DNA from: JACVRW01 sp963771715
GTDB lineage: Bacteria > Actinomycetota > Thermoleophilia > Solirubrobacterales > Thermoleophilaceae
Direction: 5' to 3'
Length of the DNA: 64,000 nt
Assembly: GCA_963771715.1 (NCBI GenBank)
Contig: CAVYUQ010000010.1
Span: 386,512 to 450,511, forward strand
The position numbers and the translations under genes were made by a program. The notes under the pieces are model-generated. The model was not told the origin of the DNA and did not search any database. It was given only the letters and a program-made list of their open reading frames with translations. Below, in pieces: positions 15,886 to 23,424 of the stretch. Numbering within the stretch: position 1 is the stretch's first letter; every line of letters begins with the position of its first letter.

Positions 15886-16490
15886 CCGCGGCGCAGCCGG
15901 TGGATCCAGACTCGCTGTGCGCGCGGGCTGCGCGTGCTGCGGACGATCCAACCCTCGTCGGCCGCCGTCAGCAGGAAGCGCTCCGACGGCGCCCGGCCGG
16001 GGTCGGCCAATAGCACCAGGCCGCGCTCGTCCACCAGCCGGGGGAACAGCTCGAGCAGCTGGTCCACGTTGCGGTGCTCGTAGAGGACGTCCGAGGCGAT
16101 CACGAGCTGCCACGGCGCGCGCGCGACGATCGCGTCCGCCTCGTCCCACGCGCACTGGAGCGTCTCGATCTCCACGTCATTGCGCTCGGCGTTGGCGGAG
16201 GTGGCCCGCACGGCGTCCGGCGACCAGTCCGTGGCGAGCACACGCCCGCCGGCCCGCGCCGCGGCGATGCTGGGGAGGCCGAGGCCGCAGCCCAGCTCGA
16301 GCGTCCGCTTGCCGCGCAGCGAGCGGATCGACACGTCGTGCGCGAGCGCGACGGCGCTCGCCCACAGCTCCGCCCAGTAGGGCAGGAACTCCTCGTGCTC
16401 GAACGACTCCTCGCTGATCAGCGCCTCGGCGTCGGGCGGCCGCATCAATTCGACCTCCCCGCCGGGCAACGGGATCCGCTCGGCGATCAT
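15882..16490 (-). CDS. Class I SAM-dependent methyltransferase (methyltransferase_16 type)
   Basis: 202 residues from ATG 16490, overlapping the upstream peptidase gene by 4 bp (ATGA type). The SAM-binding loop is L-E-L-G-C-G-L-G-L-P-S, followed by the acidic strand end T-D-W-S and post-motif A-S-D-V-L-Y-E. The preceding W-A-E-L-W-A-S-A segment is characteristic of the family that includes protein-lysine methyltransferases (EEF2KMT/ETFB-KMT-like). The likely substrate is a protein Lys, but this is family-level inference. Confidence 0.82.
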   Translation of the reverse strand: MIAERIPLPGGEVELMRPPDAEALISEESFEHEEFLPYWAELWASAVALAHDVSIRSLRGKRTLELGCGLGLPSIAAARAGGRVLATDWSPDAVRATSANAERNDVEIETLQCAWDEADAIVARAPWQLVIASDVLYEHRNVDQLLELFPRLVDERGLVLLADPGRAPSERFLLTAADEGWIVRSTRSPRAQRVWIHRLRRG

Positions 16491-18292
16491 TCCAGCCGCC
16501 CGGCCTCCCGCGCGGCCGCCTCGGCGGCGTCGAGCTGGCGCTCGATCAGCTCGAGGCCCGAGCTCCAGAAGCCGGGGTCGGACAGGTCCACGCCGACGAT
16601 CGAGCCGAGCTCCTCCGGCGGCCGCGAGCCCCCGGCCTTGAGCAGGTCCAGGTAGGACGACACGAACTCGTCGCCCTCCTCCTCGTAGCGGCGGTAGACC
16701 GACAGCGCGAGCAGGTGCCCGTAGGCGTAGGCGTACACGTAGCCGGGCGCGTCGATGAAGTGCCAGACGTAGGACCACCAGAGCGCGTAGTCGTCGTCCA
16801 GCTCGACGCTGTCGCCGAGCAGGTCGTGCTGGGTGGCGAGCCAGAGCTCGCCGAAGCGCTCGACCGGGAGCTCGCCTCGCTCGCGACGCTCCGTGTGGAT
16901 GGCGTCCTCGAAGCGGTTCATCGCCACCTGGCGGAAGACCGCCGCGACGGCGCCGTCGAGCGCGCCGGCGAGCAGGTCGAGGCGCTCCGCCGGACCCGGG
17001 GCTCGCTCCAGCAGGCGCTCGAGCACGATGTTCTCGCCGAAGATCGAGGCGGTCTCGGCCAGGGTGAGCGGGGTGGAGAAGTGGTAGATCCCCTGCGGCC
17101 GCGCGAGCGAGGCGTGCACGCCGTGCCCGAGCTCGTGGGCCATCACCAGCACGTCGTGCGGGCGCGAGGTGTAGTTGAGCATCACGTAGGGGTGCGCCGA
17201 CGGCACCGTGTACGAGCAGAACGCGCCGCCGCGCTTGCTCGGCCGCGGCGGTCCGTCGATGTAGCCGCCGGTGAAGAACTCGGTGGCCACCTCGCCGAGC
17301 TCCGGCGAGAAGGTCCGGTAGCAGTCGAGCACGATCTCCTCGGCCTCGCCGTAGGGGATGCGGTCGTCGCTGTCCGACACCGGCGCCATGCGGTCGTAGT
17401 GGGCCAGCCGGTCGAGGCCGAGGAGGCGCGCCTTCAGCTCGTACCAGCGGCGCGCGAGGTCGTAGCGGCCCTGCACAGCCTCGATCAGCGCCTCCACCGA
17501 CTCGTCGCTCGCCTCGTTGGCGAGGTTGCGCGACGCGAGCCAGTGCGGAAAGCCGCGCAGCCGGTCCTTGGTTGACTTGTCCTGGAGCAGCGTGTTGAAG
17601 ACGAAGGCGCGCGTGCGGATGCCGGGGCGGAGCGACTCGGTCACGGCGGTCGCGGCCTCGGCACGGCGCTCGCGGTCGGGATCCTGGAGGCGCGAGAGGC
17701 CCTCCTCGAGCGAGGCGGGCTCGTCGCGGTCGGGCAGCGGAACCTCGAGCACGGACGTCTGCTCTGTGAAGAGCCGCTGGAACGCGGAGCCGCCGGTCAC
17801 GTTCGTCTCGGTGAGCACGCGCTCCTCTGGCTCGGAGAGCTGGTAGGGGAGGTAGCGGCGCAGGGTGCGCAGGTGGTGCGCCGCGAACCCGAGCTCGGGC
17901 GCGGCCAACAGCGTCTCAGCGCGCTCCTCGGGCACGAGGTTCCACTCGAGGTCGAAGAAGAGCAGGTTGGTCTGGATCGCCGCGCCGAGCTCGCGTGCCT
18001 TCTGCATGAGCGCGCCGCGTGCCGGGTCGGCCGTGTCGAGCGAGTAGCTCAGCATCGCGTAAGAGCTGGCGCGCCCTGCGAGGTCGTGGATGTCGGCCAG
18101 TTCCTGCATTGCTGCGGCGAGCTCGGTCACGTCGAGCTCGGCGACGCGGCCCTTGTAGCGCTCGGCGAACGCCTCCGCGCGCTCGCGCGCCTCGGTCAGC
18201 ATCTCCTCCACGGCCTCGGGGCCGCGGCGCTCGACCAGCGGCTCGAGATCCCAGGACGCGGCTTCCAGCTGTTCGTCGACGGTGGCGCTCAC
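16487..18292 (-). CDS. pepF: M3-family oligoendopeptidase F
   Basis: 601 residues from GTG 18292. Cytosolic zinc metallopeptidase that cleaves short peptides. The active-site helix is V-M-A-H-E-L-G-H-G-V-H (two His ligands and catalytic Glu) near residue 385, with the third ligand in A-S-I-F-G-E-N-I about 28 residues on. Downstream Y-V-Y-A-Y-A-Y-G-H and the helical N-terminal half are typical of M3B enzymes, and the length matches PepF. The stop overlaps the methyltransferase start, so the two form a transcription unit. Confidence 0.95.
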   Translation of the reverse strand: MSATVDEQLEAASWDLEPLVERRGPEAVEEMLTEARERAEAFAERYKGRVAELDVTELAAAMQELADIHDLAGRASSYAMLSYSLDTADPARGALMQKARELGAAIQTNLLFFDLEWNLVPEERAETLLAAPELGFAAHHLRTLRRYLPYQLSEPEERVLTETNVTGGSAFQRLFTEQTSVLEVPLPDRDEPASLEEGLSRLQDPDRERRAEAATAVTESLRPGIRTRAFVFNTLLQDKSTKDRLRGFPHWLASRNLANEASDESVEALIEAVQGRYDLARRWYELKARLLGLDRLAHYDRMAPVSDSDDRIPYGEAEEIVLDCYRTFSPELGEVATEFFTGGYIDGPPRPSKRGGAFCSYTVPSAHPYVMLNYTSRPHDVLVMAHELGHGVHASLARPQGIYHFSTPLTLAETASIFGENIVLERLLERAPGPAERLDLLAGALDGAVAAVFRQVAMNRFEDAIHTERRERGELPVERFGELWLATQHDLLGDSVELDDDYALWWSYVWHFIDAPGYVYAYAYGHLLALSVYRRYEEEGDEFVSSYLDLLKAGGSRPPEELGSIVGVDLSDPGFWSSGLELIERQLDAAEAAAREAGRLE

Positions 18293-18317
18293 CCGGCCGA
18301 GGTTAGCCAGCGCCCGG

Positions 18318-18737
18318 TCAGAGGATCATGCAGGTGGAGGTGCCGTGGGCGAGCAGCTTGCCGTCGCTCGCGCGGCGCACGTGTCCCTCGGCGGTCGCGA
18401 CCCGCCGGCCGCGGTGCACGACCCGCCCCTCCGCCAGCACCTCGCCGGCGTCCGGCGTGATCGCCCGCACCAGGTTGAACTTGGTCTCGAGCGTGGAGTA
18501 GGCCTCGCCCTCGGCGCATGTCGTGTGCACCGCCGCGCCCATGCACGAGTCGAGCAGCAGGCCGGCGAAGCCGCCGTGCACCACGCCGATCGGGTTCAGG
18601 TGCTGGGGCCCCGGGACGGACGAGAACAGCGTGCGCCCCTCCTCGGCCTCCACGATGTCGAACCCCATCAGCTCCTGGATCGGCGCCGGTGGATGCGAGC
18701 CGTCGACGATGGCCTTCATGTATTCGAGTCCGGTCAC
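18318..18737 (-). CDS. PaaI-family hotdog acyl-CoA thioesterase
   Basis: 139 residues from GTG 18737; an in-frame ATG at 18719 is an alternative. The hotdog active-site segment N-P-I-G-V-V-H-G-G-F-A-G-L-L-L-D-S matches PaaI/4HBT thioesterases. The central helix is followed by strands E-V-L-A-E-G-R-V-V-H-R-G-R-R-V. A GATACT hexamer on the minus strand (18746-18751) lies 8 nt before the GTG. It probably hydrolyses aryl- or acyl-CoA. The divergent gene begins 20 bp away. Confidence 0.87.
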   Translation of the reverse strand: MTGLEYMKAIVDGSHPPAPIQELMGFDIVEAEEGRTLFSSVPGPQHLNPIGVVHGGFAGLLLDSCMGAAVHTTCAEGEAYSTLETKFNLVRAITPDAGEVLAEGRVVHRGRRVATAEGHVRRASDGKLLAHGTSTCMIL

Positions 18738-18757
18738 GGATCGTCAGTATCTCCGGA

Positions 18758-19654
18758 ATGGCCGACCTGCCCACCCCGCTCGAGGAGGCGCCGCCCGCGC
18801 TCGCGGAGGGACGGCCGCTGTTCCTGAAGCGGGAGGACGTGCACGAGCTGGGGGCCTTCAAGTGGCGCGGGGCGCTGCCGGCGCTCGACGCGTTCCGCGC
18901 GCGCGGCGCCGACGGCGTGGTCACGGCCTCGACCGGCAACCACGGCGCCGCGAGCGCCTGGGCGGCCAAGCGGCTCGGCATGCGCGCGGTCGTCTTCGTG
19001 CCCGAGGAGGCGAGCGAGGCCAAGCTCGGCCTGCTCGAACAGCTCGGCGCCGAGCTGCACCGGGTCGGCAGCGACCTCGACGAGTCGAAGGAGCTCGCGC
19101 GCGAGCACGCGGCGGCGAACGACCTGCCGTTCTTCGAGGACGGCGCCGAGCCGGCCCAGTTCGACGGCTACGAGGCGATCGGGGAGGAGATCCTCGAGCA
19201 GCTCGGCCGGGCGCCCGCGACCGTGATCGTTCCGGTGGGCAACGGCGCGCTCATCATCGGAGTCGGCCGCGCGGTGGGCCGCGTGACCGGGGTGGTCGCC
19301 AAGGAGGCGCCGGTGATGGCGCTGAGCGTGGAGGCCGGGAGGCCCGTGGACTGCGATCGCTCGGGGACCTTCGCGGACGGCATGGCGGTGCGCGTGGCCA
19401 TTCCGCTCGCGGTCGAGGAGATTCGCCGGATGAACGCGCCGATGACGATGGTGTCGGAGCGCGAGATCGCGCGCGCCGTGGGCGACTACGCCGCCGCGGG
19501 CATCCGCGCCGAGGGCGCCGCGGGCGCAGCCCTCGCGGCATTCAGACAGCGCGCGCCCGACGGCGAACCGACCGTCCTGATCGTGACGGGCCGCAACATC
19601 GACGACGAGCTCCACCGGCGCGCGGTCGAGGACCCGGACAGCTTTCCGGACTAG
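18758..19654 (+). CDS. PLP-dependent threonine dehydratase-like lyase
   Basis: 298 residues from ATG 18758. Fold-type II PLP enzyme: the Schiff-base Lys is in L-G-A-F-K-W-R-G-A (about residue 32), the substrate loop is T-A-S-T-G-N-H-G-A-A, and the phosphate-binding turn is P-V-G-N-G-A-L-I. The length fits catabolic-type serine/threonine dehydratases without an ACT domain. It may deaminate threonine or serine, but related enzymes include racemases, so the reaction is uncertain. It is convergent with the next gene (4-bp overlap). Confidence 0.85.
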   Translation: MADLPTPLEEAPPALAEGRPLFLKREDVHELGAFKWRGALPALDAFRARGADGVVTASTGNHGAASAWAAKRLGMRAVVFVPEEASEAKLGLLEQLGAELHRVGSDLDESKELAREHAAANDLPFFEDGAEPAQFDGYEAIGEEILEQLGRAPATVIVPVGNGALIIGVGRAVGRVTGVVAKEAPVMALSVEAGRPVDCDRSGTFADGMAVRVAIPLAVEEIRRMNAPMTMVSEREIARAVGDYAAAGIRAEGAAGAALAAFRQRAPDGEPTVLIVTGRNIDDELHRRAVEDPDSFPD

Positions 19655-20499
19655 GACGAGTAGTCGTAGAAGCCCTGGCCGGACTTGCGGCCGAGCAGGC
19701 CCGCCTCGACCATCCGGTTCAGCAGCGCGGGAGTCACGGACGCCGGGTCGCGGAACTCCTCGTAGAGCGACTCCGAGACGGCCAGCAGCGTGTCGAGTCC
19801 GATCAGGTCCGAGAGCTGGAGCGGGCCCATCGGGTGGGCGCAGCCCTTCATCATGCCCTCGTCGATGTCCTCCTTCGAGGCGAAGCCGGACTCGTACATG
19901 CGGATCGCGGACAGGAGGTACGGGATCAGCAGGGCGTTGACCACGAAGCCGGCACGGTCCTGCGAGTGGATCGTGGTCTTGCCGAGCGTCTCCTCGGCGA
20001 AGGACGTGGCCCTCTCGAGCGTCTCCTCCGTGGTCATGATCGAGCGCACCACCTCCACCAGCGGCAGCACCGGCACCGGGTTGAAGAAGTGGAGGCCGAT
20101 CACGCGGCCGGGATGGGAGGTCTCGGCGCCGAGCTTCATGATCGGCACCGACGAGGTGTTCGACGCGAGGAACTGCGCGTCCGGCAGGGTCGCGTCGAGC
20201 TGCTTGAAGACCTCGCGCTTCAGGTGCTCGTCCTCGATCACGGCCTCGATCGCGGCGTCCGCGCCCTCCAGGTCCGCCAGCGCGGTGGTGTAGGCGAGCC
20301 GGTCCGCCGCCGCCTCGCGGTCGGCGGCATCGAGCTTTCCGGCCTTGACGGCGCGGTCGAGCGAGCGCCCGATCGCCGCCTCGGCGCGGGCGACTCCCGC
20401 GTCGTCGGCCTCGACCACGGTCACGTCGACACCCGAGCGCGCGCAGACCTCGGCGATCCCGGACCCCATCAAGCCACCGCCCACGACACCGACTCGCAT
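19651..20499 (-). CDS. 3-hydroxybutyryl-CoA dehydrogenase
   Basis: 282 residues from ATG 20499, the usual size of single-domain HBDH enzymes. NAD-binding Rossmann loop G-V-V-G-G-G-L-M-G-S-G-I is at residues 4-15. Catalytic elements follow: S-N-T-S-S with Ser/Asn, H-F-F-N-P-V-P (His), and K-D-like region D-R-A-G-F-V-V-N. The C-terminal dimerisation domain contains G-P-L-Q-L-S-D-L-I-G-L-D. It oxidises or reduces 3-hydroxyacyl-CoA in fatty-acid or PHB-related pathways. It is transcribed divergently from nitronate monooxygenase with only a 24-bp gap. Confidence 0.93.
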   Translation of the reverse strand: MRVGVVGGGLMGSGIAEVCARSGVDVTVVEADDAGVARAEAAIGRSLDRAVKAGKLDAADREAAADRLAYTTALADLEGADAAIEAVIEDEHLKREVFKQLDATLPDAQFLASNTSSVPIMKLGAETSHPGRVIGLHFFNPVPVLPLVEVVRSIMTTEETLERATSFAEETLGKTTIHSQDRAGFVVNALLIPYLLSAIRMYESGFASKEDIDEGMMKGCAHPMGPLQLSDLIGLDTLLAVSESLYEEFRDPASVTPALLNRMVEAGLLGRKSGQGFYDYSS

Positions 20500-20523
20500 C
20501 GCCGTGACCTTATCTTCTGATCA
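20500..20523. promoter_or_regulatory. Overlapping divergent -10 elements, both leaderless-type
   Basis: Plus strand: TATCTT (20511-20516) ends 7 nt before the GTG at 20524. Minus strand: TAAGGT (plus-strand 20507-20512) ends 7 nt before the ATG at 20499. The two hexamers share 2 bp, so only one RNA polymerase could occupy the region at a time. The 24-bp gap leaves no room for untranslated leaders. Confidence 0.55.
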
Positions 20524-21603
20524 GTGCCGTTCTCGCTCTCGCAGCTCGAGCACCCGATCGTCCAGGCGCCGATGGGCGGCGGGCCGTCCACGCCCGCGCT
20601 CGCGGGCGCGGTGTCGGAGGCGGGCGGGCTCGGCTTCCTCGCCGCGGGATACCGCAGCCCCGCCGCGGTTCGCAAGGAGATCGAGGAGATGCGCCGGCTC
20701 ACGGAGCGCCCCTTCGGGGTGAACCTGTTCGTGCCGGGGCCGGCGCTCGCCGACAGCGGCGCGCTCGAGGCCTACGCCTCCACGCTCGGCGGCGAGGCCG
20801 AGCGCTACGGGGTGGAGCTCGGGGAGCCCGTCCACGACGACGACGGCTGGGACGAGAAGCTGGCGCTGTTCGCCGAGGAGCGCGTGCCGGTCGTGTCGGT
20901 GACCTTCGGCTGCCCGTCCGGCGCGTCCGTGGATGCGCTGCACTCTGCCGGGTGCGCGCTCTGGGTCACCGTCACGACCGCCGCCGAGGCCGCCGCGGCG
21001 CAGGAGGCCGGAGCCGACGCCCTGGTGGTGCAGGGCGTGGAGGCCGGCGGGCATCGCGGCTCCTTCGACGAGGCCGAGCCGGGCGACGTGGGCCTGCTCG
21101 CGCTGCTCCAGCTCGTGAGGCCCGTCAGCGGCCTGCCACTCGTGGCCACCGGCGGCATCGCCTCGGGCCGCGGCATCGCCGCGGTGCTGGCCGCGGGCGC
21201 CGCGGCGGCGCAGCTCGGCACCGCGTTCATGCTCACCCCCGAGGCGGCCACCTCGCCGGCGCACCGCGAGGCCCTGGGTGGCGCGGGGCCCACCGCGCTC
21301 ACGCGCGCGTTCACCGGCCGCAGCGCGCGGGGGATCGAGAACCGCTTCATGCGCGAGCACGAGGCCGACGCCCCGCACGGCTATCCGGAGGTGCATCACC
21401 TGACCGCGCCCGTCCGTGCCGCGGCGCGCGAGCGCGGGGACGCCGACGGGTTCCACCTGTGGGCGGGGCAGGCGCACCCGCTGGCGGCGGAGCTGCCGGC
21501 CGGCGAGCTGGTGCGGCGGCTGGCGGCCGAGGCCCGCGAGGCCCTCCGGCTAGCCGGAGGAGCCCTCACTCATCGGCCGGAACGTGGTCGTGAGGATGCG
21601 TAG
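20524..21603 (+). CDS. Nitronate monooxygenase (NPD/enoyl-reductase II-like flavoprotein)
   Basis: 359 residues from GTG 20524. FMN-dependent TIM-barrel protein: N-terminal P-I-V-Q-A-P-M-G-G-G, central V-Q-G-V-E-A-G-G-H-R-G with the catalytic His typical of class I NMOs, and phosphate-binding T-G-G-I-A-S-G-R-G and A-A-A-A-Q-L-G-T-A-F. It detoxifies propionate 3-nitronate or related nitronates; relatives (FabK) act in fatty-acid synthesis, so the exact substrate is open. The 3' end overlaps the convergent SDR gene by 54 bp. Confidence 0.88.
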   Translation: MPFSLSQLEHPIVQAPMGGGPSTPALAGAVSEAGGLGFLAAGYRSPAAVRKEIEEMRRLTERPFGVNLFVPGPALADSGALEAYASTLGGEAERYGVELGEPVHDDDGWDEKLALFAEERVPVVSVTFGCPSGASVDALHSAGCALWVTVTTAAEAAAAQEAGADALVVQGVEAGGHRGSFDEAEPGDVGLLALLQLVRPVSGLPLVATGGIASGRGIAAVLAAGAAAAQLGTAFMLTPEAATSPAHREALGGAGPTALTRAFTGRSARGIENRFMREHEADAPHGYPEVHHLTAPVRAAARERGDADGFHLWAGQAHPLAAELPAGELVRRLAAEAREALRLAGGALTHRPERGREDA

Positions 21604-22263
21604 GTTGCGCGGCCGCGTGACCGCGAACAGCACGACCTCGGCCACGTCCTCGGCGCTCATCATCTCGGCCAGCGCCGGGTCGCCTTGCTCGCGGCCGGTT
21701 CCGATGGCGAACTCGGTGTTCACTCCGCCGGGAGCGATGCTCGTCGCGCGCACGCCGTGCTCCCGCAGCTCCAGGTCGAGCGCGCGCGTGAAGCCCACCT
21801 GGCCGAACTTCGACGCGTTGTAGACCGCCTCGCCGAGGAAGGCGCGCACGCCGGCCACGCTCGCGAGCGAGACGAAGTCGCCGGCCCCCGACGCGATCAG
21901 GTGCGGGAGCGTGGCCGCCGCGGTGTACAGCGTGCCCTTGAGGTTCACGTCGATCATGGCCTCGAGGTCATCCGGGTCGAGCTCGAGGAAGGGCCCGTAG
22001 GAGCCCACGCCCGCGTTCGCCACGGCGATGTCGAGTCTGCCGAAGCGCTCCACCACCTGCTCGGTCGCTCGCGCCACGCCGTCGCGGTCGCGCACGTCGC
22101 AGGCGATGCCGAGCGCCCGCTCGAGGCCGAGGTCCTCGCCGCGGCGAGACAGCAGGCCCACCGAGGCGCCGGCGTCGTGGAGCGAGCGCCCCACGGCAGC
22201 GCCGATGCCGCCGCTAGCGCCCGTGACCAGCGCGACCCGGCCGTCAAGCGGCGGCACTGCCAC
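21550..22263 (-). CDS. Classical short-chain dehydrogenase/reductase
   Basis: 237 residues from GTG 22263, overlapping the upstream HAD gene by 20 bp. Cofactor loop T-G-A-S-G-G-I-G, N-A-G-V in the fourth strand, catalytic Ser in S-L-A-S-V-A-G and intact Y-N-A-S-K. These make it an ordinary SDR, in contrast to the atypical one at 10676. The C-terminal R-P-R-N-L-R-I-L-T-T-T-F-R-P resembles serine/3-hydroxy acid dehydrogenases of the YdfG group. Substrate unknown. Confidence 0.9.
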   Translation of the reverse strand: MAVPPLDGRVALVTGASGGIGAAVGRSLHDAGASVGLLSRRGEDLGLERALGIACDVRDRDGVARATEQVVERFGRLDIAVANAGVGSYGPFLELDPDDLEAMIDVNLKGTLYTAAATLPHLIASGAGDFVSLASVAGVRAFLGEAVYNASKFGQVGFTRALDLELREHGVRATSIAPGGVNTEFAIGTGREQGDPALAEMMSAEDVAEVVLFAVTRPRNLRILTTTFRPMSEGSSG

Positions 22264-23041
22264 CTCCCAGCTCCTCGATCAGGTCGGCCACGGAGTCGAC
22301 GATCCGCGAGGGCTGGTAGGAGTAGCGCTCGACCTCGCCCGGTGTGGTGACCCCGGTGAGCACCAGGATCGTCTCCAGCCCGGCCTCGAGACCCGCCACC
22401 ACGTCCGTGTCCATGCGGTCGCCGATCATCGCGGTGGTCTCGGAGTGGGCCTCGATCGCGTTGAGCGCGGAGCGCATCATCAGCGGGTTCGGCTTGCCGA
22501 CGTAGTACGGGTCGACCCCGGTGGCGCGACTGATGAGGGCGGCCACCGCCCCGGTCGCCGGCAGGGGTCCGTCGGGAGTGGGACCGACGTTGTCGGGGTT
22601 CGTGGCGATGAAGCGCGAGCCGGCCGAGATCAGCCGGATCGCCTGGGTGATGTTCTCGAAGCTGTAGGTGCGCGTCTCGCCGATCACCACGTAGTCGGGG
22701 TCGCGCTCGGTCAGGGTGTAGCCGACGCTGTGGAGCGCGGTCGTCAGGCCCGACTCGCCGATCACGAACGCCGAGCCGCCCGGGCGCTGGTCGTCCAGGA
22801 ACTGCGCGGTCGCGAGAGCGGAGGTCCAGATCGACTCCTCGGGCACGTCGAGCTCCGAGCGGCGCAGCCGAGCGGCGAGGTCGCGCTGCGTGTAGATCGA
22901 GTTGTTCGTCAGGACGAGGAAGGGCAGCCCGAGCACGCGCAGCCGGCCGAGGAACTCCTGCGCGCCGGGCACGGCGTTCTGCTCGCGCACCAGCACGCCA
23001 TCCATGTCCATCAGCCATGAGCGGATCTCGCGGCGGGTCAC
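22244..23041 (-). CDS. HAD-superfamily IIA phosphatase (NagD/UmpH-like)
   Basis: 265 residues from GTG 23041, which overlaps the cupin stop. HAD motifs in order: D-M-D-G-V-L (nucleophile Asp), L-T-N-N-S (motif II), Y-Y-V-G-K-P-N-P (Lys) and M-I-G-D-R-M-D-T-D-V (motif IV). A C2A cap lies between motifs II and III. Family members dephosphorylate nucleoside monophosphates or glycerol-phosphates and other metabolites. It is co-transcribed with the downstream SDR and upstream cupin genes (overlapping starts and stops). Confidence 0.92.
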   Translation of the reverse strand: MTRREIRSWLMDMDGVLVREQNAVPGAQEFLGRLRVLGLPFLVLTNNSIYTQRDLAARLRRSELDVPEESIWTSALATAQFLDDQRPGGSAFVIGESGLTTALHSVGYTLTERDPDYVVIGETRTYSFENITQAIRLISAGSRFIATNPDNVGPTPDGPLPATGAVAALISRATGVDPYYVGKPNPLMMRSALNAIEAHSETTAMIGDRMDTDVVAGLEAGLETILVLTGVTTPGEVERYSYQPSRIVDSVADLIEELGGGSAAA

Positions 23042-23388
23042 GTCGCGTAATTCTCGCTGCCCATCACGTGCAGAGATATGTACGGCTCGTTGCCGACGAC
23101 CCAACTGTCGTGCCCGGGCGGCACGTAGAAGAAGTCCCCGGGCTCCATGATGCGCTCCTCGCCGTTGTCCATCTTCACGGCGGCGCGCCCGCTGATCACG
23201 AGCCCCACGTGCTCGACCATGCACGAATCGGCGCCCGCCGGCGCGCCGACGTGCTCGGACCATTTCCAGCCCGGCTCGTAGGTTGCGCGTCCGATGGTCA
23301 TCGGCCCGACCGCGTAGAGCTCGAAGCGACCACGGTCGAACGTGCGCGTCTCGGTTGGGGTGTCGAGGTTCAGGAGCGTGAGGTCCAT
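23038..23388 (-). CDS. Single-domain cupin protein
   Basis: 116 residues from ATG 23388. One cupin_2 barrel: motif 1 is W-K-W-S-E-H-V-G followed by H-V-G-L-V-I-S-G, and motif 2 is M-E-P-G-D-F-F-Y-V-P-P-G-H-D. His residues in both motifs could bind a metal. Ligand and reaction are unknown. It heads a three-gene operon with the HAD phosphatase and SDR. Confidence 0.85.
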   Translation of the reverse strand: MDLTLLNLDTPTETRTFDRGRFELYAVGPMTIGRATYEPGWKWSEHVGAPAGADSCMVEHVGLVISGRAAVKMDNGEERIMEPGDFFYVPPGHDSWVVGNEPYISLHVMGSENYAT

Positions 23389-23424
23389 AGGGGAGAGTCT
23401 TTCGCTTTTGCGCCTTGTCCTCCT

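Noticed and set aside
23389..23424. Promoter elements between the cupin gene and tadA
   Set aside because: The 36-bp gap has no convincing hexamer at the usual distance from either start and no Shine-Dalgarno for tadA, so nothing is called.
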